From Sycobia sp. Sy_11 (taxonomy: Eukaryota > Arthropoda > Insecta > Hymenoptera > Epichrysomallidae), in NCBI GenBank assembly GCA_018907035.1, contig JACCIC010000039.1:1536001-1600000 (forward strand): a stretch of DNA of 64,000 nt, read 5' to 3'. Both the position numbers and the translations under genes were made by a program. Below, piece after piece: positions 38,401 through 49,530 of this stretch. The notes beneath the pieces were generated by a model, which was given only the letters and a program-made list of their open reading frames with translations, was not told where the DNA came from and searched no databases. Within the stretch, counting starts at the first letter, position 1, and every line of letters starts with the position of its first letter.

Positions 38401-38681
38401 AGCATCGGGGGGGGGGGGGCATTGCCTTCGCTCCGAATCTTCAACTTCCCTCCAACCTCCCTCCGGCCACCTACCGGCAACTCCCGCACTGCCTACACCT
38501 CGCCGCAATGGTATAAAGAATTTATGAATAATGCAGCTGGCTCGTCGCGCTGGGCGCCGCCGCCGCTATCGCGCGCTCCTCTAACTTTCAGCTTGACAAA
38601 AGCGCGAATTTACCCATTAATCCCACGGGTGGAGGGAGGGGGCAGCGCGAGCGGGTGCCCGATAATGCGACGAGCACGCGG

Positions 38682-38684
<3 letters not shown>

Positions 38685-38729
<45 letters not shown>
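38685..38729. repeat. (CT)n microsatellite
   Basis: A CT run of 45 bp. Confidence 0.97.
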
Positions 38730-38732
<3 letters not shown>

Positions 38733-38991
38733 CTTTTTAATCGAGGCCCCCGAGGCCGACAATTTATCAGACTGAACGACGTTCATTATCCGCCGAGCGG
38801 ACGTGACGACAGGGTGCATAGTGCCGGGGGCTTTTTCAAACAAAACCGCGGAGATTGTGGGAGGCGGGGGGGGGGAGCCGGATGAGAGGAGCGGCGAAAA
38901 GCTTTATACGCGCTCGGGCGCGCGCCGCGGCTTCGTGAAAAATGACGCGCGGGCGCGCTGCGGCGCCAGAGGCAGAAGCGCCGCGATCTCG

Positions 38992-39041
38992 GTAAGTAAT
39001 GCGCGAGGGGCGGGTTCGCCGGGCGGGGGGAGGGAGGGGGG
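38992..39041 (+). promoter_or_regulatory. strong splice donor followed by a G-quadruplex tract
   Basis: CTCG|GTAAGT gives a consensus-quality donor at 38992 after CpG-rich sequence. At 39021-39041 four G-tracts separated by single bases (GGG C G6 A GGG A G6) make a canonical G-quadruplex motif. A first exon ending here is possible but unproven. Confidence 0.3.
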
Positions 39042-39521
39042 AGGCGCTTCGGTCACCGAGGTATCTAACAATCGCGGTCTCTTTCCAATTTCGGCCTCCT
39101 TCGCTCCCTTACACGCTCGCCGATCCTCCGTCCCCCGCGTCGTGTCGTTCGCGGTGACAATTCTAGTTTCTCTTTTCTTCTACAAATCGCGCAGCCGGTC
39201 GTGCCTTCGCGCGCAAAAACTTTTTATCGCCCCGCGCTGATCTCGCCGAGGTTGCAAGGCCGATCAATTTGGAAATCAATCGACTCGCATGCATCGTGCT
39301 GGATCGAAGGGCGGCGGCGGCGGCGGTCGCGGTGGTACAGGGCGCAAAAATGCTGGCTCTCCATTATTTCGAAAAGTTGCGACCTCTCGTTACCGCTGCT
39401 CGCAACGCGCGCAAAGTTTGACGAATGGGCGAGTGATTTGTTTGATTTTGTGTTGTTTTTTTTTTCTTCTATTTTTGGATTATTTTAGTGAAAGTTTTGG
39501 TGTCGACTTTACACGCCAGCG

Positions 39522-39526
<5 letters not shown>

Positions 39527-39559
<33 letters not shown>
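39527..39559. repeat. poly-T tract
   Basis: About 33 consecutive T, the longest homopolymer in the window. Confidence 0.96.
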
Positions 39560-39561
<2 letters not shown>

Positions 39562-40014
39562 GAACGAGGAAAATACAAATCAATATGGGCAAAAGTTAGA
39601 ATAATCGGAAAATGCCGATGGAGCGGCGACTAAGATGAAAAGCCGAGGATAGTATGATAACGCTCTATGGTCTCTCAATTTCCTTCGTATAATAAAAGAA
39701 CTTGAACAAATTTATTAATCAAATTTAATTAAGTCTTCTTAATCTAGCTTCTAATTTTAAAAACTGGTGAGCAATGTATTGATTAAGAAATTATCTTTTA
39801 TGTCTGTAGACGCGCCACGAAGCATGAGAGATTCTACATTCGAGCTTGTTAAGCAATTTTATTTCTAAAATGATCTTTCACATTCTGTACGTTTTCATTC
39901 TATCTCACAGAGCTATATATTTCCGCTCATAAATCAACTGCTCTTTCTCTAATTCTTAAATATTTTCTAAATATAATTATATTATTGACGAAGAAAGTAT
40001 GATCCCCCCTCTCT

Positions 40015-40073
<59 letters not shown>

Positions 40074-40650
40074 AGGATCTCGTTATTTACAAGCTATGTT
40101 CATACTATGCTCATATCTCCAACGATCGATGATAATCTTCGATGTTCAGAATTTTTTAATCATATCAGTAAATTTTCTTTGAACAATTACGACAACTACA
40201 TATATGAATAGTTTTTCTTTACGAGCAATGCTACTTTGGGACTCTTTGCCCGTCAAGTAGCGCTTAAAAACATCTTTGTCTGCGTTTAAGAATGAATTTC
40301 GCGTATTTTTGCGTTTTACCGAATAAATGAATTATATCTATATATATTATGTTCGTCAGAATAATTGGCATATTGTGGTTATCATGCGTATATAAAGGTC
40401 TTTACTATATTCTAAGACGTCACTATACATATAATTACGTAATGAACATCATGTAATTTTTTTAACCATTCGATTGAATATGACCATGGCATTCGTGAAT
40501 TAATTATCAATCTGTCTTCCGCATAACTTCTAATCGATTATTAAAAATACGTATGCGAATTTCTCCAGCTCTATATCGATTTTTTTTTTCAAAAAATAAA
40601 TAAAGAATGCGAGCCAAAAAAAAAACACCGATTCGCTTACCCTTCTTCCG
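39560..40650. other. AT-rich intron with a (CT)n run
   Basis: A CT run occupies about 40019-40070. Nothing coding recognised. Confidence 0.65.
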
Positions 40651-41010
40651 AATTAACCGCGCATCATTCGCGCACGATCGCGACATCGTCCTCGATCCCT
40701 AACGAATCGAAACCCAACGCTCGCGACGCGCAACCGCGCGTAAAAAGCCGATACTTCCACGGCTCGGTATCGACTCCCACCCCCACTCCCCCCCTCCCAT
40801 AAAATTCCCCGGACTCCTCTCCTTAATCGGGCCCGCGCGCCGATCATTGCGATGTTACGCGCGGAATCCGCGCAGCGCCGGACGCGCGCTCGCGCGACTC
40901 CGATTTCGCGAGTCTGTATAATATCAGCATTAATTGGAGGTGGGGGAGTGGAAGGGGGTTTGGAAATGCCGATTGCCGCCGATCACGAGGCACGTCGCGG
41001 ATTCGGGCGA
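40651..41010. other. CpG-rich patch
   Basis: CG-dense sequence. Frames on both strands have no recognised domain. Confidence 0.4.
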
Positions 41011-43381
41011 GTTTTCGGTCCGAATAAGGAAGGCTCGATGGAAATAATGTTAGGTGTATTTGTTTTGTTTTTTTTTTTTTTTTTGTTTTTTTCGTTTATT
41101 TTTTTTTTTTACAAAACAAGAGGATGGGATGCTCTCAAGCTGCCGCTGACATATATCTAGGGGATTATACATTATTCCATCGCTCTCGTGAACAAAAATT
41201 GGAAGAAGAAAAGTTGCAAGCAACGAATGAGATTGCGCAAGGGCGACGACGTGAAACAAGCTCTAACGACTTGTTTGATTATCCCACTTCATTCACCGCA
41301 TTAAAATTATTTCGGATCCTATAATTCTACTTGAATAATGTAAAAATACTATTATGTAAATAGATATTTAATTAGGATTGAAAATCCGTACATACGAATA
41401 ACCATGTCGGGCGATATGTGTACATTCGATGGCAAAATAAGCGAAGTACAATAAATTGATATAATTAGAAATTCGTGTAATTTAATTATAATTGGCACAA
41501 AAGCCGCCGTCGATTTAAAAAAACAAACGGACGAAACGAAATCAATTGATAATACAATCACCGTACAGCCGATCAATGTTAATTAAAAGTGTATCGACGC
41601 GTGTATAGAAAAAGTTCATACGCTTCGAATTCTCGTACGACGCGCACCGTTACAATTAATATTATCGCCGCAGATGATGAGACAGAATCGAGGGCTCGGA
41701 CGCGTTACCGAACTGTCGCGCTGCCAATCCAAGCCGCGCGACTGGTCCAACTTCCCGGCCACGGCACGGTGCGTACTGCTGTTTTACGGCCGCTCGCCCA
41801 TTGGCTTGAAAATCTTAATAACAAGTCGAAGGATATTGGGCCTCTTACTTTTACGCGTGAATTTCTTTCAACTTATTACTAGTATCGAACTCTGTGAGAT
41901 GTAGTGAATATATCTATAGTACATTTCACCCTAAACCGTATGCCGGGCTGATCGTTGCATAAAGCATGCAAATTCGCTGGCATGCTGTGAAGCGCCAGTA
42001 ACGAAAAGAATCTGAAAAATCTGTAATTTATCGAGTTAATGCAATTGAACTATTGCACGAGAATGCGGCGATGTTAAACGGGCGATTTTCAATTCGACTC
42101 GTCGTGTTGAAATTCTGTTCGATTCAGTCGGTGACGATCGAACTGCAAAAATATGTCAATAAGGTATTGTTAAATACTTGTATGTAACTTTTGGCGATTT
42201 GGTTCTTAGTCAATACCATGCATCAATTTTCTTGAATATCATTAATAGGGAAAGGTATATATTTTGAAAAATATTATTTTTAGAAAAATTGCGTACAATT
42301 ACGTTGCAAGTTTTTGTTTTCCTTCCGTCACGAGCATTAATTTGTTGCCTATAACAGTTTGCAGAAATTCGGGTTCCCCAATAGCATAAATACCGAAATA
42401 TGGATTACATGTAATGCATTGAATGCCTGGTGACCTAGGTGTAAATGAGCAAATCTGTTATTCTAATTAACTTATATGGGAAGTATATTAGTGCGGCATA
42501 ATTATTTATTAAAATCAAAATTAACATCAAATTAATGATACGGTATTGGACGAAAAAAGAGATGAAAACATCCAATGAAATATTCATACAAAAGATGATT
42601 TCATGTAACTTAGCATGTCAAGCCTTAAAACTATCCTACTCTTTTAAAAGATTATTTTAATATAAATAATTTTATTTCATTTAAGTTCACCTTACATACA
42701 AATATATATGATATAAACACTACATAAACCGGCATTTAGAGTAGGCTTTTATCTTTAAATTTCTGTATGAATGCTCAACAATATAGAAATGAACCAAAAT
42801 ATATATTTTGCACTAAAAAAGGACATCTTTGAACTAATCAAGTCTCTACTGTATTGAATGTTATATAATTTTTAATAAACTCTAACACCAACGTCAGAAC
42901 ATTTCAGTTATTGGTTAATTTCTTATATCTACAAGGCTTTCATCTGGCGTTTTATGTAAATAAAACTCCAAAATTGTTTATTAAATAAATTATTAAAGCA
43001 ACTCTTACAAATTTATATATACTTATTTACTAAATTGCAAAGGAAATCGAGATGGACAGATAATAAATCACTGGTGTATTGCCGTTACAAGAAGAAGAAA
43101 CCAAACACAATGTGTCTTTTGTATTAAAAAAATAATTCATACTTTATTTATTAATCTTAAGAAAGGTCCGAATTTTTATTAAAAAATTATTATTAAAAGA
43201 TAATATAATTTTTTTTTTTTTGCTTTTTCGCCTTTTTCTCTAAATAGTGTAAAGTAGTCGTTATGAACGTAACCCGCGTTTCAGCCTAACGTCTCAAATA
43301 CACACTGAAATCCAAAGTCGACACCATTCTCATTAACACATATCTAGATAAATATATATAATTTTTTATTTCCACTTGCAG
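41011..43381. other. end of the giant intron, AT-rich
   Basis: Poly-T runs occur near 41070-41110, and a GC-richer patch at 41650-41800 is open in two frames. The final 60 bases hold the branch-point-like CATTAAC and T-rich tract used by exon B. Confidence 0.65.
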
Positions 43382-43592
43382 AGCCCGACGCCGCCCCAGT
43401 ACGTCTTCTGGTATCACAATAACCGTATGATTAATTACGACACTGCGCGGGGCAGCGTCACTGTACAAACCGATCCAGGACCAACCCAGAGCCGGCTGAC
43501 AATTCACCACGCGGTCGAGTCGGACACGGGTAATTACACGTGCAGCGCATCGAACACCAAGCCTGCCTCGATCTTCGTCTTCGTCACGGAAG
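43382..43592 (+). CDS. dpr: Dpr-family Ig protein, internal exon B (most of Ig2)
   Basis: The exon encodes 70 residues plus one base. It starts SPTPPQYVFWYHNNRMINYD, has RLTI and the SDTGNYTCSASN block, and ends FVFVTE. It carries the core Ig Trp (residue 10), the Tyr-Asp turn, the Asp-x-Gly-x-Tyr-x-Cys signature (residues 48-54) and an N-glycosylation sequon Asn-Tyr-Thr at 51-53. Its Cys54 pairs with Cys41 of exon A, 58 residues apart in the joined protein, as expected for an Ig fold. This is the ligand-proximal second Ig domain of Dpr proteins. The start is fixed by the acceptor TTGCAG and by phase 0 continuity with exon A. The likely 3' end is AAG|GCAAGT, a GC donor leaving phase 1 so that the next codon is Gly, as in relatives. 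A weaker GT donor 4 bases further on is the alternative. Confidence 0.96.
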
Positions 43593-43598
43593 GCAAGT
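43591..43598 (+). promoter_or_regulatory. non-canonical GC splice donor after exon B
   Basis: The sequence AG|GCAAGT is the exact consensus of GC-AG introns. It gives phase 1 and a Gly codon start. The nearest GT (43597-43598, CAA|GTATAT) fits the donor consensus poorly and would give phase 2. Confidence 0.7.
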
Positions 43599-43599
43599 A

Positions 43600-44860
43600 T
43601 ATCCGGCAATTGTCAATTTATCCGTTATACGTGCGAATCCGTCATTCATCCGGAGAATTTTGACGATGGCATTTCGCGCGGTGTATAATATACATTTCGA
43701 CGCTAGCGAGACGGCGGTTTATCCCCCCCCCCCCGGACGCAACGAGTGAGATGAGTCTCGCCGAGAAAAAAAATAATCAATTGACACGTTTAGTATTCGA
43801 CGATATGTGTTAAAGTCGAGAGCGGGAAAATCGCGTTAAATTTGAAATTGTGAGGCGCAGAGTGGAGGAGACTTACTTTTACAACTTTCTAACCACAAAA
43901 GCGAAACATTAACGTGATTTCCCTTGGCTCTCGCAACGTAAAATAATATTCGCTAATGATACTTATGTATTTTTGATTTATAATATTTTTGATATATAAT
44001 AATCACTAATAAAGCTTATGTTGATTCATAATATTCGACATACGACGCATGGCCAACCATTGAAAGCCCCAGGTGTAAATGAACAATTGAAAAAGCAGTC
44101 TGGCCGCAAACTGATTCTATTCTATGCATTAAAATGCTTGATACACTTAACTTGTTAATTGTCGCAGTAAAATAAGGTCAATTCTAAACTAAATCTCCTT
44201 TCATGCATAAATAAATATATAATTTTCACTATCCTACTTATGTGCTATGCAGCCAATGTTTACCTTGCGTGCAAGCTAAAATCAGCGTGACGCCGCCTAG
44301 TGGAAGATTTTTTTAATCCTCCCCCTCTAACATTCCGCAACGCGACTACATGTATTTCATAATTTACATCTACTTGACACTGAAACCTGACCCGTATTAT
44401 TCTACAATACCACAAAAATGCTTTAACAATGCATTTTGTACATTTTTCTAAATATAAAAATTATGAACAAATAACATATGTTTATTGTATACACCTCGAG
44501 CATGATCGCACTCTGGACCAACAGCCCATTCGCCTCTGCGTGACGGGCACGATCCCCTTCATTTCCCCTTCAATAATTAACGGGCAGAAACCGACCATCC
44601 TTTGACGTTCGACAAGAATTTGCGCAACCTAAATTTCGAAAAACCTCTACCACTGACGGAAAAAGTTTCATTAATTGCTCGGAAGGAGTGCCTAGCTGCA
44701 CCGCACGAAAGGCGTATAAAAAAGAGATGAAAGATTTCCCTTGGCTCGATGGTGAATTGTGAAATTTGAAATTTCCGCGGTTTCACGACGATTTCTACAG
44801 TTCCATAATAATACGTAACATTTTTTTCGCACGAGATTAACGATTTGCCGATAATTCGAG
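43600..44860. other. intron, mostly AT-rich
   Basis: Nothing coding recognised apart from read-through of exon B frames. A C-run lies at about 43725-43736. Confidence 0.65.
44290..44303 (-). promoter_or_regulatory. CTCF-like motif
   Basis: The reverse complement reads CCACTAGGCGGCGT, matching 12 of 14 positions of CCASYAGRKGGCRS. The mismatches are at the K position and the last base. It is the second such motif near this gene. Confidence 0.3.
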
Positions 44861-44866
44861 AAGTTC

Positions 44867-44868
<2 letters not shown>

Positions 44869-44900
<32 letters not shown>
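44869..44900. repeat. (GA)n microsatellite
   Basis: A GA run of 32 bp. Confidence 0.96.
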
Positions 44901-44904
<4 letters not shown>

Positions 44905-45117
44905 AAGAGGTGCTCTTGCTTAAAGGAAATATTGACTTTATCCACGAGTCCGTAGAATATTTTTAAGCGGAGCATTTTCCGCTGCCTTGATTTGCCGTAT
45001 AAGAAAAAGAAAAATTAAATAGCAGGAAACGTTTCGTAATGAAGTGGAAATAGGTTAAATGTCAGGAAGGCTTTTAATTACAGAAGGTAATGAAACACAT
45101 GCAATTTTTGTCCCTCT

Positions 45118-45119
<2 letters not shown>

Positions 45120-45167
<48 letters not shown>
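45120..45167. repeat. (AT)n microsatellite
   Basis: A 48-bp AT alternation. Confidence 0.97.
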
Positions 45168-45168
<1 letters not shown>

Positions 45169-47270
45169 CATTTAAGGACCGGGAAATTTATTTTTCTAAG
45201 AAAATTTATAAAACTTTCCACGTACTATGCACTCTAAATTAATTTCTGACATTTGTATTTAATTCACACCACAGTTCGAAATTTCAAATTCCATTGCAAA
45301 CAAAAATATCGAATAATACCGAATGACGCAGAGAGATGTCAAGGTGTATATACATACGTATACATACATACATATACAACACACATATATATTCATCATC
45401 CGCATATTTTGTTAAGTAACCATAATATTTTTATATTTTACTCCAGCTGTATTTAATAACAGAGAAATATCGTAAAAAGTATCGGATTGACGGACGAATA
45501 ATAAAAAAAAAAACAGGCAAAAATTCCTGAGTTCGGTATGACTTCGATGGCTGAAATTTCTTTCGAAAAATATTTCGAAATGCCGCGTGATAAACCTGTT
45601 ATTCTGTGTGTTTTTCATATACATTCTAATATTGATTTGTTGTTTTCTGTACAAAATTTATTTACAATATATATAATTATAGCAAAATTATTATTGAATA
45701 ATTAATCTCTATACTTTATTTAACGACAGTTCTCGCGCAATGAATATTTTACGAACTCTGAATTCGAAAATCATCCCGGGTAATCTCATTAATACATGGA
45801 GCTATGCACTATGTACGAGCAATTTCGCCCAACTTGTTTCGTCGCGGGAAAATGAGAAAAGTGTCACTTTCGTGGAGCTGAGAAATCCGTAAAGTTCCGA
45901 GGAAGGAAGAAATTTCTAGTTTCAAAGATAAATGAAAAAAAAAAAGGAAGAAGAAAAAAACTTTCTTAATACCAATTGCTCGATAGATCAGTCATATTTC
46001 ATATATAGTAAATACGTTCTTCGCTTTTCGGTCGCTTGAATCCATAAAGCATTTTTCATCAGTAAATATAAAAAAAAAAAAAATAGTCTGGAAACGCTTT
46101 ATGAAACTGTTCGTGCTTCTTTTTTTGCTTCTCTTTTTTTTTTACACGAAAATCACCGCGACCTCAGCCCCCCAAGGCGCGTATACTCGTAATTTCCGAG
46201 ATTGTTTATGCGCGGCGTAATAAAAGTTTTATGGAAATCCCGGGCGTGTTTATACGGCGCTTGTACCGAAAATAAATTTTATTGGTCTTCCTTGAAATCT
46301 CCTTTGCAATGTCGTCTCCACCCATCACCAATATATAAATATATATATATTAGTTAAGAATTTAGACTTTTTACTCTATTAAAGAAAATCCACGAAAATA
46401 TCACTGTTGTTAGTTTTATTAATTTTATACAACTCTGAAATCGTAAAATGTGAATATCAGCTTATTGAAGATTCGTATTTATTTATTTGATAAGCATCGA
46501 TTTCTTTACGTAAGATCGATTTGCTCATCTTAATATGATCTCTGAAAATTGTATTTGTCAATTTAACTATTTGGCCTGGTCTTGATAGTTCTGGACGGTT
46601 ACTTGGCTTTAATATATAAATGTGGAAAAGTATCTACGGACCGTTGGTTGTCTTTCTCGTTATTTAGAAAAGTTTTTAACCAAGCACCAATGCTTACTTT
46701 GCAAAATCTTAAATCAGTTAACGAAAAATGTTTTTATAATCGACAATATTAATTTCCAAATTTTTAGCTAACCTTTATAATATGAATGATATTAGAGTCA
46801 GTCCTTAATTCTTCATTAACAGTACAAAATCCGCGTAAAAGCTTGAAATTGATTTACCCACGTTCTCGCGCGATTGATTGAAAAATAACGTGCAAACAAA
46901 AGTGTATTTATTTATTTATTAATAAGTTAAATCGAGCTAAGTCACTCAACGAGTGAAAATTTTAACTCATTCAATTATCGAGTGTATATACGTCCGCAGG
47001 ATTAGAGACACGCCGAAATCTTTCTGTCCGGTCGCAACTTTCTCGAGGGAGGAGGGGGGGAGAGAGGTGCTTATTGATTGCTCTTCCACATCGCCATTGT
47101 CCAGCCAGCGGGGAAGCGCTTAGGGAGAAAGGAAGAAAGGAAGAAGAAAAAAAGTAACCGCCCTGGATAAAATAAATGGGATTCCTATCGGCTCTTAATT
47201 AGTACAAAAGGCGATGAGCGCCTTACCCCGCTCTTCGCGTTTCATTTTTTCTTATATAGATCGAACCGCT
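45168..47270. other. AT-rich intron, no gene recognised
   Basis: No coding or RNA feature seen. A GC-richer purine patch lies at about 47030-47150. Confidence 0.6.
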
Positions 47271-47276
47271 TCTATA

Positions 47277-47278
<2 letters not shown>

Positions 47279-47307
<29 letters not shown>

Positions 47308-47409
47308 CCTCTTTTCCCAGATTCTGACCTCTGCTGTAGCGTATTATTAATTTCTTCGCCGTGAATCGAAAAAAAATTTTTCCCGATATAACGATTGTTC
47401 GACCGCCTC

Positions 47410-47457
<48 letters not shown>
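47279..47457. repeat. two (AT)n microsatellites
   Basis: AT tracts at about 47279-47307 and 47416-47457, separated by about 110 bp. Confidence 0.96.
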
Positions 47458-47462
<5 letters not shown>

Positions 47463-47799
47463 ACTCACGGCAGTCTTAAATCGCGACATTTACCGTTGGT
47501 GATTTTCTCGTTCATGATCGCCCGACTTTCTTCAAACAAAAGCTCATCAACGTCCTCCTCGGTTAACGAAGCGAAATCGTCCCGCTATTAATTGTGTCTC
47601 GCCTCGTCGCCCCCCTCCCCCCGCCGCCGCCTAGTTCGCCGTCTTTTTTCTTTCGAGCGGAGTTCCGTAAAAAGTCTCGGCATCCCCATTCCCTGGCCGC
47701 AGATTCGGCGATCCATGAATAATCCTCGATTGTTCGCCGCCGGCGAAGTCAATAATACACGGGAAAAAATCGACGATTATAACGAGACGGAGAAGGAGC

Positions 47800-47830
<31 letters not shown>

Positions 47831-47913
47831 AGTGAGGGTGAGAGGAGGGGGGGAGGATCCACGAAGACGCTATTCGCTCTACTGGGCCCGAATCGCGGAA
47901 ATCCAATAATTGA

Positions 47914-47952
<39 letters not shown>

Positions 47953-48053
47953 AGTGGAGGGAGATGATCTGTAATTCTTGGCCTCGTCGACGTTTCGCCT
48001 CTGCGAAATATAATTGATTCGCCCCGGGGACGAGTTATTTCAGAGCCGAAGGA

Positions 48054-48075
48054 GGGAGGGTGGGCGGGGGGAGGG
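48054..48075 (+). promoter_or_regulatory. G-quadruplex motif
   Basis: Five G-tracts of three to six G separated by single bases (GGG A GGG T GGG C G6 A GGG). Single-base loops predict a very stable quadruplex. Confidence 0.75.
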
Positions 48076-48610
48076 TAAAAAGTGAGAGCGAATTCCCCGA
48101 GCCTTGATTAATTTTCGAGGATGGCTCGGAGTGCTGTATATATCGCATTACAAGGAATAAGGAGGGCCGAGATAGTTCGCAGCGAGGGCTGCGCAGCGTT
48201 AGTCTCTAACTCGCCTTCCCGCTCCCTTCGCCTCCCCGCCCCCCCCCCGGCAACTTAAACTCATCGATCAATCGCGCGCCGTCCCTCTTTCGCCGTTTGC
48301 TCAACTTGTTCCCGCCATCTCCCTCTCTCTCTCACACTCTCTCTACCGAGCTCTTGACTCTTCCCTCCGCCACCTCCCCAGAGCCCGGCAGAAAGTTATG
48401 CAAGTTTAGGCGCGCTCGGAGGGCCCTGCAGTTCCCGCTCCTCTTGGCTTTAATAGGCGTAATTTGACACTCCCCGGACAGGCGCAACAAATCGAAACAC
48501 GACGGTCTCGCCGCCCTTACCACCCCCGTCTCTCTCTCTCTCTCTCTCCCCCCGCCGACGGTTCATCGCTCGCTCGCTCGAACGCTCGGCTGTTGGAACT
48601 TTCCTGCGAA

Positions 48611-48645
<35 letters not shown>
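48611..48645. repeat. (GAC)n triplet repeat
   Basis: About 35 bp of GAC units in CpG-rich sequence. Confidence 0.94.
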
Positions 48646-48646
<1 letters not shown>

Positions 48647-49143
48647 GCGCGCCGCGCGGCGCCCGAGTACTTTTTTCGCCTCCTCTTAACACTGCCGCGC
48701 GCCCAAGAGCGCGGAATCGTCCCCCTCGAATTTTAAAGTACTTCCGCTCCTCTCGCTCGCCCATCCCGCCCACCTCTCGCACAGCTTCGGAGCCTCGGCG
48801 AAGTTCCGCCGCGCGAGCTTCAAACGCAATTCTTCGTCGCGTCTTCCATTATGCTTGCCTTTGTTTGCGCCGGATTAACGACATATCGGGGTCGGGAGGG
48901 ACGGGGGCGGACGAAACGTTCGAGGAACATTTGTATATTTCGTCGAGTGCCCGTGGATCGGCGGGAAGTTCCCGCCGTGGATAATGGGATTAAAAAGTTT
49001 CAGGGGAGAACGAGGGAAGATTTCCGATGCGACGGAACTTACTTTTTGGGAATTTTTTTAATCGTTGTCTGATAACGAGAACTTAAATATAGGAAAATAA
49101 CATAAGTGTACGAATCTGGCGTAAGAAGACTTTATGAATAAAA

Positions 49144-49148
<5 letters not shown>

Positions 49149-49186
<38 letters not shown>
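49149..49186. repeat. (AT)n microsatellite
   Basis: A 38-bp AT alternation. Confidence 0.96.
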
Positions 49187-49188
<2 letters not shown>

Positions 49189-49339
49189 GAAAGATAACTG
49201 CTCTAATCCAAGTGTAATGAAGAAGGAACAGTTGAACGATCTTCGTGGTTTTAGAAATAAATATAAAAGTACTCTATCGTCTACAATCGATCTTGTAAAT
49301 GTCAATATAAAATAAAAGATAAACGTATCATCAAGTGAC

Positions 49340-49530
49340 TGCGAAGATGTTCGATCGACGGGTTGGAGCTGTTGGAACTTTTCGAATGATCCCCGTTCTG
49401 AACTGAAACAGCTCGATGCTGTAACGGCTCGTAACTGTCCGATCGGCCGAAGGAGTTCGAAGAATCGAACAGTTCGTTCGGTTTGAGTAGCTCGAAGGCT
49501 CGAACTACTCGCTCTAGTGTTTATCGCGTA
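49340..49530. other. TCGAA-word-rich stretch resembling 20.9-21.7 kb
   Basis: It repeats GCTCGA, GTTCGA, TCGAAC and AACAGC words and shares ACTGTCCGATCRGCC with about 21322-21336. This may be a second decayed copy of an unnamed dispersed repeat. Confidence 0.3.

Larger units (their letters stand above)
38409..39430. other. CpG-rich island
   Basis: About 1 kb of CpG-rich sequence containing a G-run (38408-38420), a CT run (38685-38729) and a strong + strand splice donor at 38992. It lies 4.4 kb upstream of exon B. A regulatory island or an alternative untranslated first exon is possible. Confidence 0.4.
7582..43381 (+). other. 35.8 kb intron between Dpr exons A and B
   Basis: The donor GTACGT follows AAG at 7581. 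The acceptor at 43380-43381 follows a T-rich tract, with a branch-point-like CATTAAC at 43331-43337. Both joined ends are phase 0, and the two exons encode adjacent parts of one Ig domain, so no coding exon is missing between them. The intron carries many microsatellites, CpG-rich islands and two diverged repeat elements, all listed separately. Introns of tens of kilobases are normal for neuronal Ig adhesion genes in insects. I recognised no nested protein gene in it. Confidence 0.92.
47560..49080. other. CpG-rich island
   Basis: About 1.5 kb GC- and CpG-rich. It contains two GA runs (about 47809-47832 and 47920-47947), a G-quadruplex tract (48054-48075), C-runs and a GAC triplet run (48611-48645). 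The poly-Asp frame across the triplet run has no recognised homology. A regulatory role is possible from composition only. Confidence 0.4.

Noticed and set aside
41674..41770. Possible exon between an acceptor-like GCCGCAG and a donor-like GTGCGT
   Set aside because: Exons A and B already join exactly in phase, leaving no room for an inserted coding exon, and the translation matches nothing I know.
48464..48736. 90-residue + frame with poly-Asp run
   Set aside because: The run is a GAC triplet repeat in CpG-rich DNA; the flanks are not recognisable and the minus strand is equally open.
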